Origin: Streptomyces acidiscabies | Lineage (GTDB): Bacteria; Actinomycetota; Actinomycetes; Streptomycetales; Streptomycetaceae | DNA: 64,000 nucleotides | Assembly: GCF_020010905.1 (NCBI RefSeq) | Contig: NZ_JAGJBY010000002.1 | Span: 3,658,001 to 3,722,000, forward strand | Direction of reading: 5' to 3' | In this document: positions 1 through 8,611 of the stretch, piece after piece | Numbering within the stretch: the stretch's first letter is position 1 | How the letters are laid out: every line of letters starts with the position of its first letter | Position numbers and translations under genes: made by a program | Notes under the pieces: model-generated | Told to the model about the DNA's origin: nothing | What the model saw: the letters and a program-made list of their open reading frames with translations, nothing else | Databases searched by the model: none

Positions 1-1059
1 AAGACCGACGCCCGCCGCCACCACGACCCCGAGGTCCGGGGCTTCGCCAGCGACAACTACGCGGGCGCGCACCCGGAGGTGATGGCCGCCCTCGCGCTCG
101 CCAACGGCGGCCACCAGGTCGCGTACGGCGAGGACGACTACACCGAGCACCTCCAGACGGTCGTCCGCAGCCACTTCGGCCCCACCGCCGAGGCGTTCCC
201 CGTCTTCAACGGCACCGGCGCCAACGTCGTCGCCCTCCAGGCGGTCACCGACCGCTGGGGCGCCGTGATCTGCGCGGAGAGCGCCCACATCAACGTCGAC
301 GAGGGCGGCGCGCCCGAGCGCATGGGCGGGCTCAAGCTGCTCACCGTCCCCACGCCCGACGGCAAGCTCACGCCCGAGCTGATCGACCGGCAGGCGTACG
401 GCTGGGACGACGAGCACCGTGCGATGCCGCAGGTCGTCTCCATCACCCAGAGCACCGAACTCGGCACTCTGTACACGCCGGACGAGATCCGCGCGATCTG
501 CGACCACGCGCACGCGCGCGGGATGCGCGTCCACCTCGACGGGTCCCGGATAGCCAACGCGGCGGCCTCGCTCGACGTACCGATGCGGACGTTCACCAAC
601 GCCGTCGGCGTCGACATCCTGTCGCTGGGCGGCACGAAGAACGGCGCGCTGTTCGGTGAGGCCGTCGTCGTCATCAACCAGGACGCCGTGCGGCAGATGA
701 AGCACCTGCGCAAGCTGTCCATGCAGCTCGCCTCCAAGATGCGGTTCGTGTCCGTGCAGCTGGAGGCGCTGCTCGCCAAGGACCTCTGGCTGCGCAACGC
801 CCGGCACGCCAACGAGATGGCCCAGCGCCTCGCCGAGGGCGTCCGCGCGGTGCACGGCGTCGAGATCCTGTACCCGGTCCAGGCCAACGGCGTCTTCGCG
901 CGCCTGCCGCACGACGTGAGCGTCCGGCTCCAGGAGAGGTTCCGGTTCTACTTCTGGGACGAGGCGGCCGGGGTCGTGCGGTGGATGTGCTCGTTCGACA
1001 CGCGCGAGGACGACGTGGACGCGTTCCTGGCGGCGCTGAAGGAGGAGATGGCGAGGTAG
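1..1059 (+). CDS. threonine aldolase / beta-eliminating lyase family protein (5' end cut by window)
   Basis: This is a PLP-dependent fold-type I enzyme that probably cleaves L-threonine or L-allo-threonine to glycine and acetaldehyde in the cytoplasm. The reading frame is open from base 1, with no start codon in the window, so the N-terminus is missing. The first residues include FASDNYAGAHPEVMAAL, the usual N-terminal signature of the family. Further along are the substrate-loop YGEDDY, the cofactor region LDGSRIANAA and the Schiff-base lysine in LGGTKNGALFGE. About 352 codons are present, close to the family's full length (about 340-360), so little is lost. The family also includes other beta-eliminating lyases, so substrate specificity is not certain (ltaE would be the symbol). 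Confidence 0.88.
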   Translation, partial: KTDARRHHDPEVRGFASDNYAGAHPEVMAALALANGGHQVAYGEDDYTEHLQTVVRSHFGPTAEAFPVFNGTGANVVALQAVTDRWGAVICAESAHINVDEGGAPERMGGLKLLTVPTPDGKLTPELIDRQAYGWDDEHRAMPQVVSITQSTELGTLYTPDEIRAICDHAHARGMRVHLDGSRIANAAASLDVPMRTFTNAVGVDILSLGGTKNGALFGEAVVVINQDAVRQMKHLRKLSMQLASKMRFVSVQLEALLAKDLWLRNARHANEMAQRLAEGVRAVHGVEILYPVQANGVFARLPHDVSVRLQERFRFYFWDEAAGVVRWMCSFDTREDDVDAFLAALKEEMAR

Positions 1060-1130
1060 GTGTGCATAGTTATACGACCTCCCGTAAATGAATTGACGAT
1101 CGGGTGGTCGTATTCCTATGCTCGGCGGGC

Positions 1131-1724
1131 ATGGAGCTGATCCAGAACACCCCCGACCTCTCCGCGTACCTGGCGGCCGACGAGGTCATCGACCACCACC
1201 ATCCCGTCGTACGGCAGACCGCGGCCCGGCTCGCCGCAGACGTACCCGACTCGTATGCCTATGCAGAGGCCGCGTTCGTGTACGTCCGTGACGGGATCCC
1301 CCACTCCCAGGACGCCCAGGACCCCCGCGTCACCTGGCGGGCCTCCGACGTCCTGCAACAACGCACCGGCATCTGCTACGCCAAGGCCCACGCCCTCGCC
1401 GCCCTCCTGCGCGCCGAGGACATCCCCACGGCCCTGTGCTACCAGCTCCTGCGCGACGACGACGGTCCCGGCCATGTTGTCCACGGCCTGGTCGCCGTCC
1501 GCTTCAACGGTGCCTGGCACCGGCAGGACCCGCGCGGGAACAAGGCGGGGGTGGATGCGCAGTTCTCGTTGACGGGGGAGCGGCTGGCGTGGGTTCCCGA
1601 CGCGAGGGAGGGCGAGTTGGATTATCGAACCCTCTACGCGGAGCCCCATCCCGCCGTCCTGCGCGCGCTCCAGGAGGCCACCGACCGAGCGCACCTCTGG
1701 ACGACGCTCCCGACCGCCCTCTGA
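1131..1724 (+). CDS. transglutaminase-like domain protein
   Basis: This is a 197-residue cytoplasmic protein with a transglutaminase/protease-like core. The catalytic triad is visible: Cys in TGICYAKAHALAAL (about residue 82), His in GHVVHGLVAV and Asp in RQDPRGNK. Streptomyces genomes carry many short proteins of this type annotated as transglutaminase family; most lack a known substrate and may be peptidases or amidases. I chose the ATG at 1131 because it begins MELIQNTPDLSAYL, typical of the family; an in-frame GTG at 1104 would add nine unlikely residues. The gene stands alone, 71 bp after the aldolase-like gene and 35 bp before the next gene. Confidence 0.8.
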   Translation: MELIQNTPDLSAYLAADEVIDHHHPVVRQTAARLAADVPDSYAYAEAAFVYVRDGIPHSQDAQDPRVTWRASDVLQQRTGICYAKAHALAALLRAEDIPTALCYQLLRDDDGPGHVVHGLVAVRFNGAWHRQDPRGNKAGVDAQFSLTGERLAWVPDAREGELDYRTLYAEPHPAVLRALQEATDRAHLWTTLPTAL

Positions 1725-1759
1725 CGACCCCGCCGGGCGTGGCCGTTAGGCTTCCCGGC

Positions 1760-2887
1760 ATGTCTGACGGGGGAGGGCGCTTCGCGCCGCTGCGCACGCA
1801 CTGGAAGCTCACTTCGGCGGTCGCCGTGGCGCTCGCCGCGCTCGCTGTCGCCGTGCCGGTGGTCCTCGCGGACTCCGACGACACGCCGCCCTGCCAGGCG
1901 GTGCCGGCGTCTACGCGGGCGCTCGCGGACGATCCGACGGCGGCGACGCGTGCGCTCGATCCCGGCGCCGACATGGGGCGCATGACGGCCGTCCGCGCCC
2001 TGTTCGTCGAGCGGCCCTGCGGGGACGGCGGCGAGGCGCTGGGGCGGGTCGTGGACGCGGGGACGCGGACCGAGGGGCAGCCGCACACGCTGGAGCAGGC
2101 GCGGAGCGCGTACGGGGTGGTGCTCGCGCTCGGGAAGGGGCGGGGGCCGCTGCCGACGGGGCTGACCACCGCCGCCGCGAGGCTGCTCGGCGAGTACGTC
2201 GTGGACCAGAACCTGTACTTCGGGATCGACCGGGACGCCCGGCATCCTGCGGTCACGGCGCGGCAGGCTGCGACCGCCACGGACGACCCCGGCCGCTTCC
2301 TCGCCCCCGGCGAGGCTCACGTGGACTTCAGCTACTCCGGTTCCTCCTTGGCGGGCGACGCCCGCATCAACGCGCTGCTGGCCAGGACCGTCTGGGACCC
2401 CGAGGCGTTCGCGATCGTCTACGACGCCGAACGGGCTTACTTCGCGCACTACTTGGAGCGCCTGACCGACGACGGCGCGGACCCCGACCACGAAGCCGGC
2501 GCCGGCAAGGGGTCCCCGACCTCCGGGCCGGACCGAGACCTGAGCCTCTTCGGGAACCGCTTCGGCGCCCTGATGGGCCTGCGGACCGAGTTCGTGCGGG
2601 ACGGTACGATCCCCGACCTCGCGGCCTTCGACCGGACCGTACGGGAGCACACCCGGGGCACCTACGCGCCCGCCGGGCGCCGGGTGACCAGCAGACCCGC
2701 ACAGGGCACCATCGCCGCGCGGCCCGTGTCGGGGACGGCCGAGGGGGAGCTGATGGACGGCAGGGGGCAGGTGTACCCGGTGCTGGAGAAGTGGGCGGCG
2801 GCGCGGAAGACGCCCGGGAAGCGGGTCGCGGAGATGCGGCGGGCGATCGACGGGGGGTACGTGCCGACGTTCGCGTACCCGTACTGA
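1760..2887 (+). CDS. membrane-anchored or secreted protein of unknown function
   Basis: I do not recognise a domain in this 375-residue protein. It begins with a short basic segment (about residues 1-16, ending THWK), then a single hydrophobic helix rich in Ala and Val (about 17-36), then a long hydrophilic region, as in a membrane-anchored extracellular protein. A Cys pair (PPCQ near residue 43 and RPCGDG near 85) could form a disulfide outside the cell. The ATG at 1760 places the hydrophobic segment correctly. The stop lies two bases from the stop of a convergent gene that also encodes an anchored unknown protein. Confidence 0.6.
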   Translation: MSDGGGRFAPLRTHWKLTSAVAVALAALAVAVPVVLADSDDTPPCQAVPASTRALADDPTAATRALDPGADMGRMTAVRALFVERPCGDGGEALGRVVDAGTRTEGQPHTLEQARSAYGVVLALGKGRGPLPTGLTTAAARLLGEYVVDQNLYFGIDRDARHPAVTARQAATATDDPGRFLAPGEAHVDFSYSGSSLAGDARINALLARTVWDPEAFAIVYDAERAYFAHYLERLTDDGADPDHEAGAGKGSPTSGPDRDLSLFGNRFGALMGLRTEFVRDGTIPDLAAFDRTVREHTRGTYAPAGRRVTSRPAQGTIAARPVSGTAEGELMDGRGQVYPVLEKWAAARKTPGKRVAEMRRAIDGGYVPTFAYPY

Positions 2888-2889
2888 AC

Positions 2890-3906
2890 TCAGCCGTCCA
2901 GCCGCAGGTCCGTACAGCCGCGCCGCTCGGCCTTGCCCTCGGCGAACGCCGTGAGCAGGGCGCGCCGCTTCGCCAGGCCGAGCTTCGGGGACCCGTCCCC
3001 GCTGAGGACGAAGTGCGCGGCCTCGCCGTCACAGCGGGCCGTCGCCGTCAGCCGGTGGTCCCGGCCCAGGTCGTCGCGGACGAGACGTTCGCTCCAGTCG
3101 CCGTACCGCGCCTCGAACGCCAGGCCGCTCGGCTCGTCGGTCGTGGAGAGGCGAGGCCGGAAGGAGCAACGGCCCAGCGGCGCCGCGTCGTTCATGGTGT
3201 CGGTGACGAGCCACTCGGCGGGACCGGACGGCAGCCCGGCGTCCCGCGCCCACGCGCAGCCGGTGTCGCCGGCCTGGTCGAGCCGGACCTCCTTCTGCTC
3301 CTTCTCGAGGTCGGGCAGACCGTCCGTGTCGGCGGGGACCTTGAGCGGCTTCGCGCCGCAACCGAGGCGCTCGGAGGCGGAGTTGACGAGCGACACGGCC
3401 GCCTCGTACACGGCCGGGGAGCCGGACCGCGTCTCCCGGCCGAAGAACGTGCGCACCAGGAGCTTCGCCGGACGGCCGTCGGAGGTCTTCGGCAGGTCCG
3501 GGCACGGCGCCAGGAAGTCGAGCGTCCTGAACCGGGTGACGAAACCCGGCAGTCCGTCCGGCATGGCGGCCATGGTCCGGAATCCGGCCTCCACCGACGT
3601 CAGCAGCGTGGCGTCCACGGAGTCCCGGCCGGTGTACGCCGACATCTCCACCAGCCGCTGGTCGCGGACGTCGTCGCCCTCGACCGTGACGCTGCACCGG
3701 TACTCCCCGAGCCCCCGCAGCGTCCTCGACTCGGCCTTCCCGAAGTGCGTGCCGTCCGGCGCCAGTTCACGCGCCGCCCCCGACGGCAGCCCCCCGTCAC
3801 AGGCGTCCCGCACCACCCACCAGTCCTTCACGTACGGCTGCGCGAACCAGCCGCCCACGCTCAGCACCACCGCGGCCGTCACCGACACCTTGACCCAACG
3901 CCGCAT
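2890..3906 (-). CDS. membrane-anchored protein of unknown function
   Basis: A 338-residue protein starting MRRWVKVSVTAAVVLSVGG, a basic N-terminus and one hydrophobic helix, followed by a soluble region with several cysteines (DACDGG, EYRCSV, APCPDL, RLGCGA, TGCAWA, GRCSF, ARCDG, RGCTD) that may form extracytoplasmic disulfides. No catalytic motif is evident. Proteins of this layout are common conserved hypotheticals in Streptomyces, sometimes beside other exported unknowns. I chose the ATG at 3906; an upstream in-frame start at 3957 would prepend a Pro/Arg-rich stretch before the membrane helix. It is convergent with the other anchored protein, with two bases between their stops. Confidence 0.6.
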   Translation of the reverse strand: MRRWVKVSVTAAVVLSVGGWFAQPYVKDWWVVRDACDGGLPSGAARELAPDGTHFGKAESRTLRGLGEYRCSVTVEGDDVRDQRLVEMSAYTGRDSVDATLLTSVEAGFRTMAAMPDGLPGFVTRFRTLDFLAPCPDLPKTSDGRPAKLLVRTFFGRETRSGSPAVYEAAVSLVNSASERLGCGAKPLKVPADTDGLPDLEKEQKEVRLDQAGDTGCAWARDAGLPSGPAEWLVTDTMNDAAPLGRCSFRPRLSTTDEPSGLAFEARYGDWSERLVRDDLGRDHRLTATARCDGEAAHFVLSGDGSPKLGLAKRRALLTAFAEGKAERRGCTDLRLDG

Positions 3907-4013
3907 TCCCCGCCCCCGTGGCGCACTTGACGGTGTCGGCCGGACGGGGCGCGCCAAGACCCCGGCGCGGCCCTCGACTTGCCGGACCCTATCGCCCGGT
4001 CACGCGCGCGCGG

Positions 4014-4742
4014 TCAGCGGGCCTCGGCCGCGCGGACCTCTTCCGGGGTCGGCGCCGTGCCGCCCAGGTGCGCCGGCATCCACCACGTGTCGCTCGCGTT
4101 CTTCGGGCGCACCGGGTACGCGCGCTGGGCGGCCTCCAGGAGCTCCTGGACGCGCTCGCGGAGCTGGCGGGTGATGGCGCCCGCGTACTTGTCCTTGGAG
4201 GCCTCGAACGCCTCGCCGACGCGGATCGTGATCGGGATGTGGCTGCGCTTGAAGTTGCGGGGGTGGCCCTTCGTCCAGAGGCGCTGGGTGCCCCAGACGG
4301 CCATCGGGATCAGCGGTACGCCCGCCTCCTGGGCGAGCCGCGCGGCGCCGGACTTGAAGGTCTTGAGGGTGAACGACTGCGAGATCGTCGCCTCGGGGAA
4401 CACACCGATGATCTCACCGGAGCGCAGCGAGGCGAGTGCGTGCTGGTAGGCGGCCTCGCCCTGCTTGCGGTCGACGGGGATGTGCTTCATGTTGCGCATC
4501 AGGGGGCCGGAGACCTTGTGCCGGAACACGGACTCCTTCGCCATGAAGCGCACCAGGCGCTTCTGGGGGAGCGCTGCCAGGCCGTCGAAGATGAAGTCCA
4601 GATAGCTGATGTGGTTGCTCACCAGCACAGCGCCGCCCGACCGCGGGATGTTCTCCGAACCCCGAAGGTCGATCTTGAGGTCCCAGGCATTGAACAGGGT
4701 CTTCGCGAGACCGATTGCGGGACGGTAGACAAGCTCTGCCAT
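4014..4742 (-). CDS. lysophospholipid acyltransferase (1-acyl-sn-glycerol-3-phosphate acyltransferase family)
   Basis: This is a 242-residue PlsC-type enzyme that transfers a fatty acyl chain to lysophosphatidic acid or a similar acceptor at the inner face of the membrane. The catalytic HX4D motif is present as NHISYLDF (about residues 43-50). The downstream FPEATIS block corresponds to the FPEGTRS acceptor-binding motif, with Ala and Ile replacing Gly and Arg. VPLIPMAVWG is the last conserved block. I chose the ATG at 4742 (MAELVYRPAIG); an alternative at 4766 adds eight residues. Several paralogues usually occur in Streptomyces, so the acceptor is unknown. It is monocistronic as far as I can see. 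Confidence 0.87.
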   Translation of the reverse strand: MAELVYRPAIGLAKTLFNAWDLKIDLRGSENIPRSGGAVLVSNHISYLDFIFDGLAALPQKRLVRFMAKESVFRHKVSGPLMRNMKHIPVDRKQGEAAYQHALASLRSGEIIGVFPEATISQSFTLKTFKSGAARLAQEAGVPLIPMAVWGTQRLWTKGHPRNFKRSHIPITIRVGEAFEASKDKYAGAITRQLRERVQELLEAAQRAYPVRPKNASDTWWMPAHLGGTAPTPEEVRAAEAR

Positions 4743-4934
4743 GGGTGAGGCGGACCCTTCCTTCACTCGGCCTGAGGAGGGGAACTCCCGGCGAACAAGT
4801 TACGCAGCCGTAGGTTTACGGCATGTCGCAGATCGTGCCCCAAGAACGTGCGACGGGCCAGTCCTGGTTCCTGACCGCGTCGGAGATCCTCGTCACGTCC
4901 GCACCTTGATCCACCTCGGGCTTTGATTCTTTCT

Positions 4935-5369
4935 TTACTCCGCGCGGACCGCGACGCGCCGGACGATCAGGTACAACTCGCAGCCCAGGCAGTACCCGAA
5001 GGCCGCGTTCAGGAACGCCGCCGCCAGCGCGAGCCCCGTCGCCGCGAGCCCCAGCCACTCCACCCCGAGCCCGAGCCCGGCCAGCCCCACGCCCGCGAAC
5101 AGCAGCCCCACGGCCTGCGCGAACCTCGGCGGCTCCGGCGCCTCGAACGCGACCGGCGGCCCGAGCCGGGGCCGTACGACCGTCCTGAACAGCCATCCGT
5201 ACGGCGAGCGGGCCACCCCGCCCGCCGCGCCCAGCGCGAACGCCAGCGTCTGCCAGGCGAGCAGCCAGGCGCTGCCGGTGATCAGTACGACCGCCAGTAC
5301 GGCGGTCGTGACGGCCGCGCCGAAGCGTGGCCCACGTGCGTCGATGTCCATGAAGCCAGCATTCCGCAT
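4935..5369 (-). CDS. DUF4395 family membrane protein
   Basis: A 144-residue integral membrane protein with about four hydrophobic segments: near the N-terminus (AAVTTAVLAVVLITGSAWLL), then the AFALGAAGG region, then a paired segment rich in Leu and Gly, and finally FLNAAFGYCLGCELYLI. The C-terminal CXXC-like pair (YCLGC) inside the last helix is characteristic of the DUF4395 family. These proteins are commonly encoded beside a thioredoxin-like protein, as here, which suggests a role in transmembrane redox traffic; that is inference from the pairing. ATG at 5351 (MDIDARG) is an alternative start. It is divergently transcribed from the thioredoxin gene across 57 bp. Confidence 0.8.
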   Translation of the reverse strand: MRNAGFMDIDARGPRFGAAVTTAVLAVVLITGSAWLLAWQTLAFALGAAGGVARSPYGWLFRTVVRPRLGPPVAFEAPEPPRFAQAVGLLFAGVGLAGLGLGVEWLGLAATGLALAAAFLNAAFGYCLGCELYLIVRRVAVRAE

Positions 5370-5426
5370 CGGAAACGGTCCGGGGAGCCGGGAATGTTTG
5401 CGGTCTCGTGAACGCTTGAGCGGCTG

Positions 5427-5840
5427 ATGACCGGACTCATGGTGTGTGTCGCGGTGCTCGCTGCGGCGAGCGCCTACGGAGTGCTGCACAGGCGGCACGG
5501 CGGGAGGGTACGCGTGCGCGCACGGGACGACGGCAGACGGCTGGACGCCGTACGGCTCGGCGCCGAACTCGGCGAGCGGGCCACCCTCCTGCAGTTCTCC
5601 AGCGCCTTCTGCGCACCCTGCCGGGCGACCAGGCGGACCCTCGGCGAGGTGGCCGACATGGTCCCCGGCGTCGCGCACATAGAGATCGACGCCGAGCAGC
5701 ACCTCGACCTCGTCCGCGACCTCGGCATCCTCAAGACGCCGACCGTGCTGGTCCTGGACGCCGGCGGGAACGTCGTCCGGCGCGCGAGCGGTCAGCCGCG
5801 CAAGGCGGACGTCATCGCCGCGCTGGGGGAGGCGGTGTGA
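5427..5840 (+). CDS. thioredoxin-family protein, N-terminally membrane-anchored
   Basis: A 137-residue thioredoxin-fold protein. The N-terminal segment (MTGLMVCVAVLAAASAYGVL) is hydrophobic and followed by HRRHGGR, so it is probably an anchor that leaves the redox domain outside, or less likely a non-cleaved signal. The active site is CAPC in SSAFCAPCRATRR (about residues 56-68), and the cis-proline loop is KTPTVLVLD. Its divergent neighbour is a DUF4395 membrane protein with a CXXC-like pair, a recurring arrangement that points to a shared thiol-disulfide relay. It ends 68 bp before the leader peptide of the flavin reductase gene. Confidence 0.86.
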   Translation: MTGLMVCVAVLAAASAYGVLHRRHGGRVRVRARDDGRRLDAVRLGAELGERATLLQFSSAFCAPCRATRRTLGEVADMVPGVAHIEIDAEQHLDLVRDLGILKTPTVLVLDAGGNVVRRASGQPRKADVIAALGEAV

Positions 5841-5908
5841 CGGAGCGGCAGCTTCCAGATCCCGGAACGCCCTTGACTGGACATGCCAACTATCGTCAGC
5901 CTGACGTC

Positions 5909-5992
5909 ATGCCTGAGGAACTCCTTCTCTACGGACGGGTCCACGTCGACCTGGCCCGGAGCACCGCGAGCGCACGCTGTCCGGGCCGCTGA
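5909..5992 (+). CDS. putative cysteine-responsive leader peptide
   Basis: A 27-codon frame (ATG to TGA) just upstream of a flavin reductase gene. Its C-terminal half, GRVHVDLARSTASARC, matches the widespread actinobacterial 'putative leader peptide' pattern R-x-H-V-D-L-x-R-x-x-S-A-x-C, which usually sits before sulfur or cysteine-related genes and ends at or near a Cys codon. The expected role is attenuation: ribosome behaviour at the Cys codon would set expression of the downstream gene. The 44 bp between its stop and the flavin reductase start is short, favouring translational coupling or a short attenuator. No strong hairpin is obvious to me by eye. Confidence 0.72.
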   Translation: MPEELLLYGRVHVDLARSTASARCPGR

Positions 5993-6036
5993 GCACCCCG
6001 GACCCTGCTCGTCCCTTCAGCCCGAAGGACATCCCG

Positions 6037-6546
6037 ATGACGGCCTCGCCCGACCTCGCCGCCGCCAAGCTCGCCTCCCCCGACCTCCTGCGCTCCGTCT
6101 TCCGCCGGCACGCCGCCGGTGTGGCCGTGATCACCGCCTCCGGCGAGCACGGCCCCGTCGGATTCACCGCCACCTCCCTCACCTCCGTCTCCGCCGAACC
6201 CGCGCTGCTCTCCTTCGGCATCGGCACCGGCGCCTCCAGCTGGCCCGCGATATCCCGCGCGCAACACGTCGGCGTGCACCTGCTCGGCGAGCACCAGGCC
6301 GACCTGGCAGCCACCTTCGCGCGCAGCGGCGCCGACCGCTTCGGCGCGCCCACCGCCTGGCGCGAGGGTCCCGAAGGGGTGCCCGTCCTGGACGACGTCC
6401 TCGCCTGGCTGGTGTGCCGCGTGCACACGCGCGTGCCTGCGGGCGACCACCGCATCGTGCTCGCGGAGGTCGTTCTCGGCGACCCCACGCGCGCGGGACG
6501 GCCGCTGCTCTACCACCAGGGACGGTTCAACGCGCTGCGTGACTGA
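6037..6546 (+). CDS. flavin reductase family protein (FMN-binding split barrel)
   Basis: A 169-residue NAD(P)H:flavin reductase-type protein. The family signature is clear: HAAGVAVITASGEHGPVGFTATSLTSVSAEP (family start at about residue 26), PALLSFGIG, and the HRIVLAEV/PLLYHQGRFNAL C-terminal block. Such enzymes supply reduced FMN to two-component monooxygenases, for example those that desulfonate alkanesulfonates. The upstream Cys-ending leader peptide fits a sulfur link. No monooxygenase gene is adjacent in this window, so the partner is unknown. ATG at 6037 follows a modest AAGGA-type ribosome site. Confidence 0.88.
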   Translation: MTASPDLAAAKLASPDLLRSVFRRHAAGVAVITASGEHGPVGFTATSLTSVSAEPALLSFGIGTGASSWPAISRAQHVGVHLLGEHQADLAATFARSGADRFGAPTAWREGPEGVPVLDDVLAWLVCRVHTRVPAGDHRIVLAEVVLGDPTRAGRPLLYHQGRFNALRD

Positions 6547-6716
6547 GATCGCTTGCCCGCCCCCTGCGGGGCCGTCGAGTTCCGGTTACGCTGCGTTGCG
6601 AAGGTCACAGTTCAAAGCGCTTGCTTAGCGGGCAGGAACTGGGTGTACTGGTGAGTAATATTCGGGTCGGAGGCGGGCCGCCCCCGATCCGGGAACGGCC
6701 TCTTCAGGCGCCTATG

Positions 6717-6734
6717 CTGCCTGTAAGTAGGCAG
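6717..6734. promoter_or_regulatory. inverted repeat upstream of etfB
   Basis: A perfect 6-bp dyad, CTGCCT-N6-AGGCAG, lies 33 bp before the etfB start codon. A TATGCT sequence at 6713-6718 overlaps its left arm and could be a -10 element, so a protein bound here would block transcription. No regulator gene is adjacent, so the binding protein is unknown, and an RNA hairpin in the leader is an alternative. Confidence 0.35.
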
Positions 6735-6766
6735 CCGAGAACTGACGATGCAGTAGGAGAGCCGGC

Positions 6767-7555
6767 GTGAGCTTGAGGATCGTTGTCACTGTGAAGTACG
6801 TGCCCGACGCCACTGGCGACCGGCACTTCGCCGATGACCTGACCGTCGACCGGGACGACGTGGACGGTCTGCTCTCCGAGCTCGACGAGTACGCGGTCGA
6901 ACAGGCCCTCCAGATCTCCGAGAACTCCGATGACGACGTCGAGGTCACCGTCCTCACCGTCGGCCCCGAGGACGCCAAGGACGCCCTGCGCAAGGCCCTC
7001 TCCATGGGCGCCGACAAGGCGATCCACGTCGAGGACGACGACCTGCACGGCACCGACGTCCTCGGCACCTCCCTGGTCCTCGCCAAGGCCATCGAGAAGG
7101 CCGGCTTCGACCTCGTCGTCTCCGGCATGGCCTCCACCGACGGCGGCGGCGGCGTCGTCCCCGCGCTCCTCGCCGAGCGCCTCGGCGTCCCGCAGGTCAC
7201 GCTGCTGTCCCAGGTCGAGGTCGCGGACGGCGTCGTCAAGGGCCGCCGCGACGGCGACGCCGCGTCCGAGCAGCTCGAAGCGTCCCTGCCGGCCGTCGTG
7301 TCCGTCACCGACCAGTCCGGCGAGGCGCGTTACCCGTCCTTCAAGGGCATCATGGCCGCCAAGAAGAAGCCGGTCGAGTCCTGGGACCTGTCCGACCTCG
7401 ACATCGAGGCGGAAGAGGTCGGCCTGGACGGCGCCTGGACCAAGGTCGACGACGCGACCGCGCGCCCGGCCCGCACGGCCGGCACGATCGTCAAGGACGA
7501 GGGCGAGGGCGGCAAGCAGCTCGCTGAGTTCCTCGCGGGCCAGAAGTTCATCTAG
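6767..7555 (+). CDS. etfB: electron transfer flavoprotein subunit beta
   Basis: A 262-residue beta subunit of the heterodimeric electron transfer flavoprotein, which accepts electrons from acyl-CoA dehydrogenases and other flavoenzymes and passes them to the quinone pool. It starts with IVVTVKYVPD, has DPLDEYAVEQAL-like NELDEYAVEQAL (here SELDEYAVEQAL), the AMP/nucleotide-binding DLVVSGMASTDGG segment and the C-terminal KKPVESWDLSDL block. GTG at 6767 is preceded by AGGAGAGC. The alpha subunit follows 79 bp downstream on the same strand, as in most bacteria. The two genes share a strong terminator after etfA. Confidence 0.95.
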   Translation: MSLRIVVTVKYVPDATGDRHFADDLTVDRDDVDGLLSELDEYAVEQALQISENSDDDVEVTVLTVGPEDAKDALRKALSMGADKAIHVEDDDLHGTDVLGTSLVLAKAIEKAGFDLVVSGMASTDGGGGVVPALLAERLGVPQVTLLSQVEVADGVVKGRRDGDAASEQLEASLPAVVSVTDQSGEARYPSFKGIMAAKKKPVESWDLSDLDIEAEEVGLDGAWTKVDDATARPARTAGTIVKDEGEGGKQLAEFLAGQKFI

Positions 7556-7634
7556 GCCCCGCGCGCGGGGCAGAGGTTCATCCAGCGCCCCTTGCTGACC
7601 GCCCTTCAACTTCGTTTCGCAGGAGAGCATTCCC

Positions 7635-8597
7635 ATGGCTGAAGTCCTCGTCTACGTCGACCACGCGGACGGCGCCGTCCGCAAGCCCACCCTTGAACTG
7701 CTGACGCTCGCGCGCCGCATCGGCGAGCCCGTCGCTGTCGCGCTGGGCGCCGGCGCCGCCGGTACGGCCGCCGTCCTCGCCGAGCACGGCGCGACGCGCG
7801 TCCTGACGCACGAGGCGTCCGAGTACGCCGACTACCTCGTCGTCCCCAAGGTCGACGCCCTCCAGGCCGCCTACGCCGCCGTCTCCCCGGCCGCCGTCCT
7901 GGTCTCCTCCTCCGCCGAGGGCAAGGAGATCGCCGCCCGCCTCGCGCTGCGCATCGAGGCCGGTCTGATCACCGACGCGACCGACCTGGAGGCCGGTGAC
8001 GAGGGCCCGGTGGCCACGCAGGCCGTGTTCGCCGCGTCGTTCACCACCAGGTCCCGCGTCATCAAGGGCACGCCGGTCATCACCGTCAAGCCCAACTCCG
8101 CCGCCGTCGAGGCCGCTCCGGCCGCGGGCGCCGTCGAGGACCTCGCGGTGTCGTTCTCCGCCGCTGCCACCGGCACGAAGATCACCGGCCGCACCCCGCG
8201 CGAGTCGACCGGGCGTCCGGAGCTGACCGAGGCCGCGATCGTCGTCTCCGGCGGCCGTGGCGTCAACGGCTCCGAGAACTTCGGGATCATCGAGGCCCTC
8301 GCGGACTCCCTCGGCGCGGCCGTCGGCGCCTCCCGCGCCGCCGTCGACGCCGGCTGGTACCCGCACACCAACCAGGTCGGCCAGACCGGCAAGTCCGTCT
8401 CGCCGCAGCTGTACATCGCCAACGGCATCTCCGGCGCGATCCAGCACCGCGCGGGCATGCAGACGTCCAAGACGATCGTCGCGGTCAACAAGGACCCCGA
8501 GGCGCCGATCTTCGACCTCGTGGACTACGGCGTCGTCGGCGACCTGTTCGACGTGGTGCCGCAGCTCACGGAGGAGATCAACACCCGCAAGGGCTGA
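7635..8597 (+). CDS. etfA: electron transfer flavoprotein subunit alpha
   Basis: A 320-residue alpha subunit that binds the FAD of the electron transfer flavoprotein. The C-terminal FAD domain carries the classic motifs GGRGVNGSENF, LADSLGAAVGASRAAVD, and GQTGKSVSPQLYIANGISG, and ends with VGDLFDVVPQLTEEI. The N-terminal domain (about residues 1-190) resembles the beta subunit fold. AGGAGAGC precedes the ATG. It follows etfB and is closed by a strong terminator. These enzymes work in fatty-acid and amino-acid oxidation. Confidence 0.95.
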   Translation: MAEVLVYVDHADGAVRKPTLELLTLARRIGEPVAVALGAGAAGTAAVLAEHGATRVLTHEASEYADYLVVPKVDALQAAYAAVSPAAVLVSSSAEGKEIAARLALRIEAGLITDATDLEAGDEGPVATQAVFAASFTTRSRVIKGTPVITVKPNSAAVEAAPAAGAVEDLAVSFSAAATGTKITGRTPRESTGRPELTEAAIVVSGGRGVNGSENFGIIEALADSLGAAVGASRAAVDAGWYPHTNQVGQTGKSVSPQLYIANGISGAIQHRAGMQTSKTIVAVNKDPEAPIFDLVDYGVVGDLFDVVPQLTEEINTRKG

Positions 8598-8611
8598 TCT
8601 CCGGGTTGTAC

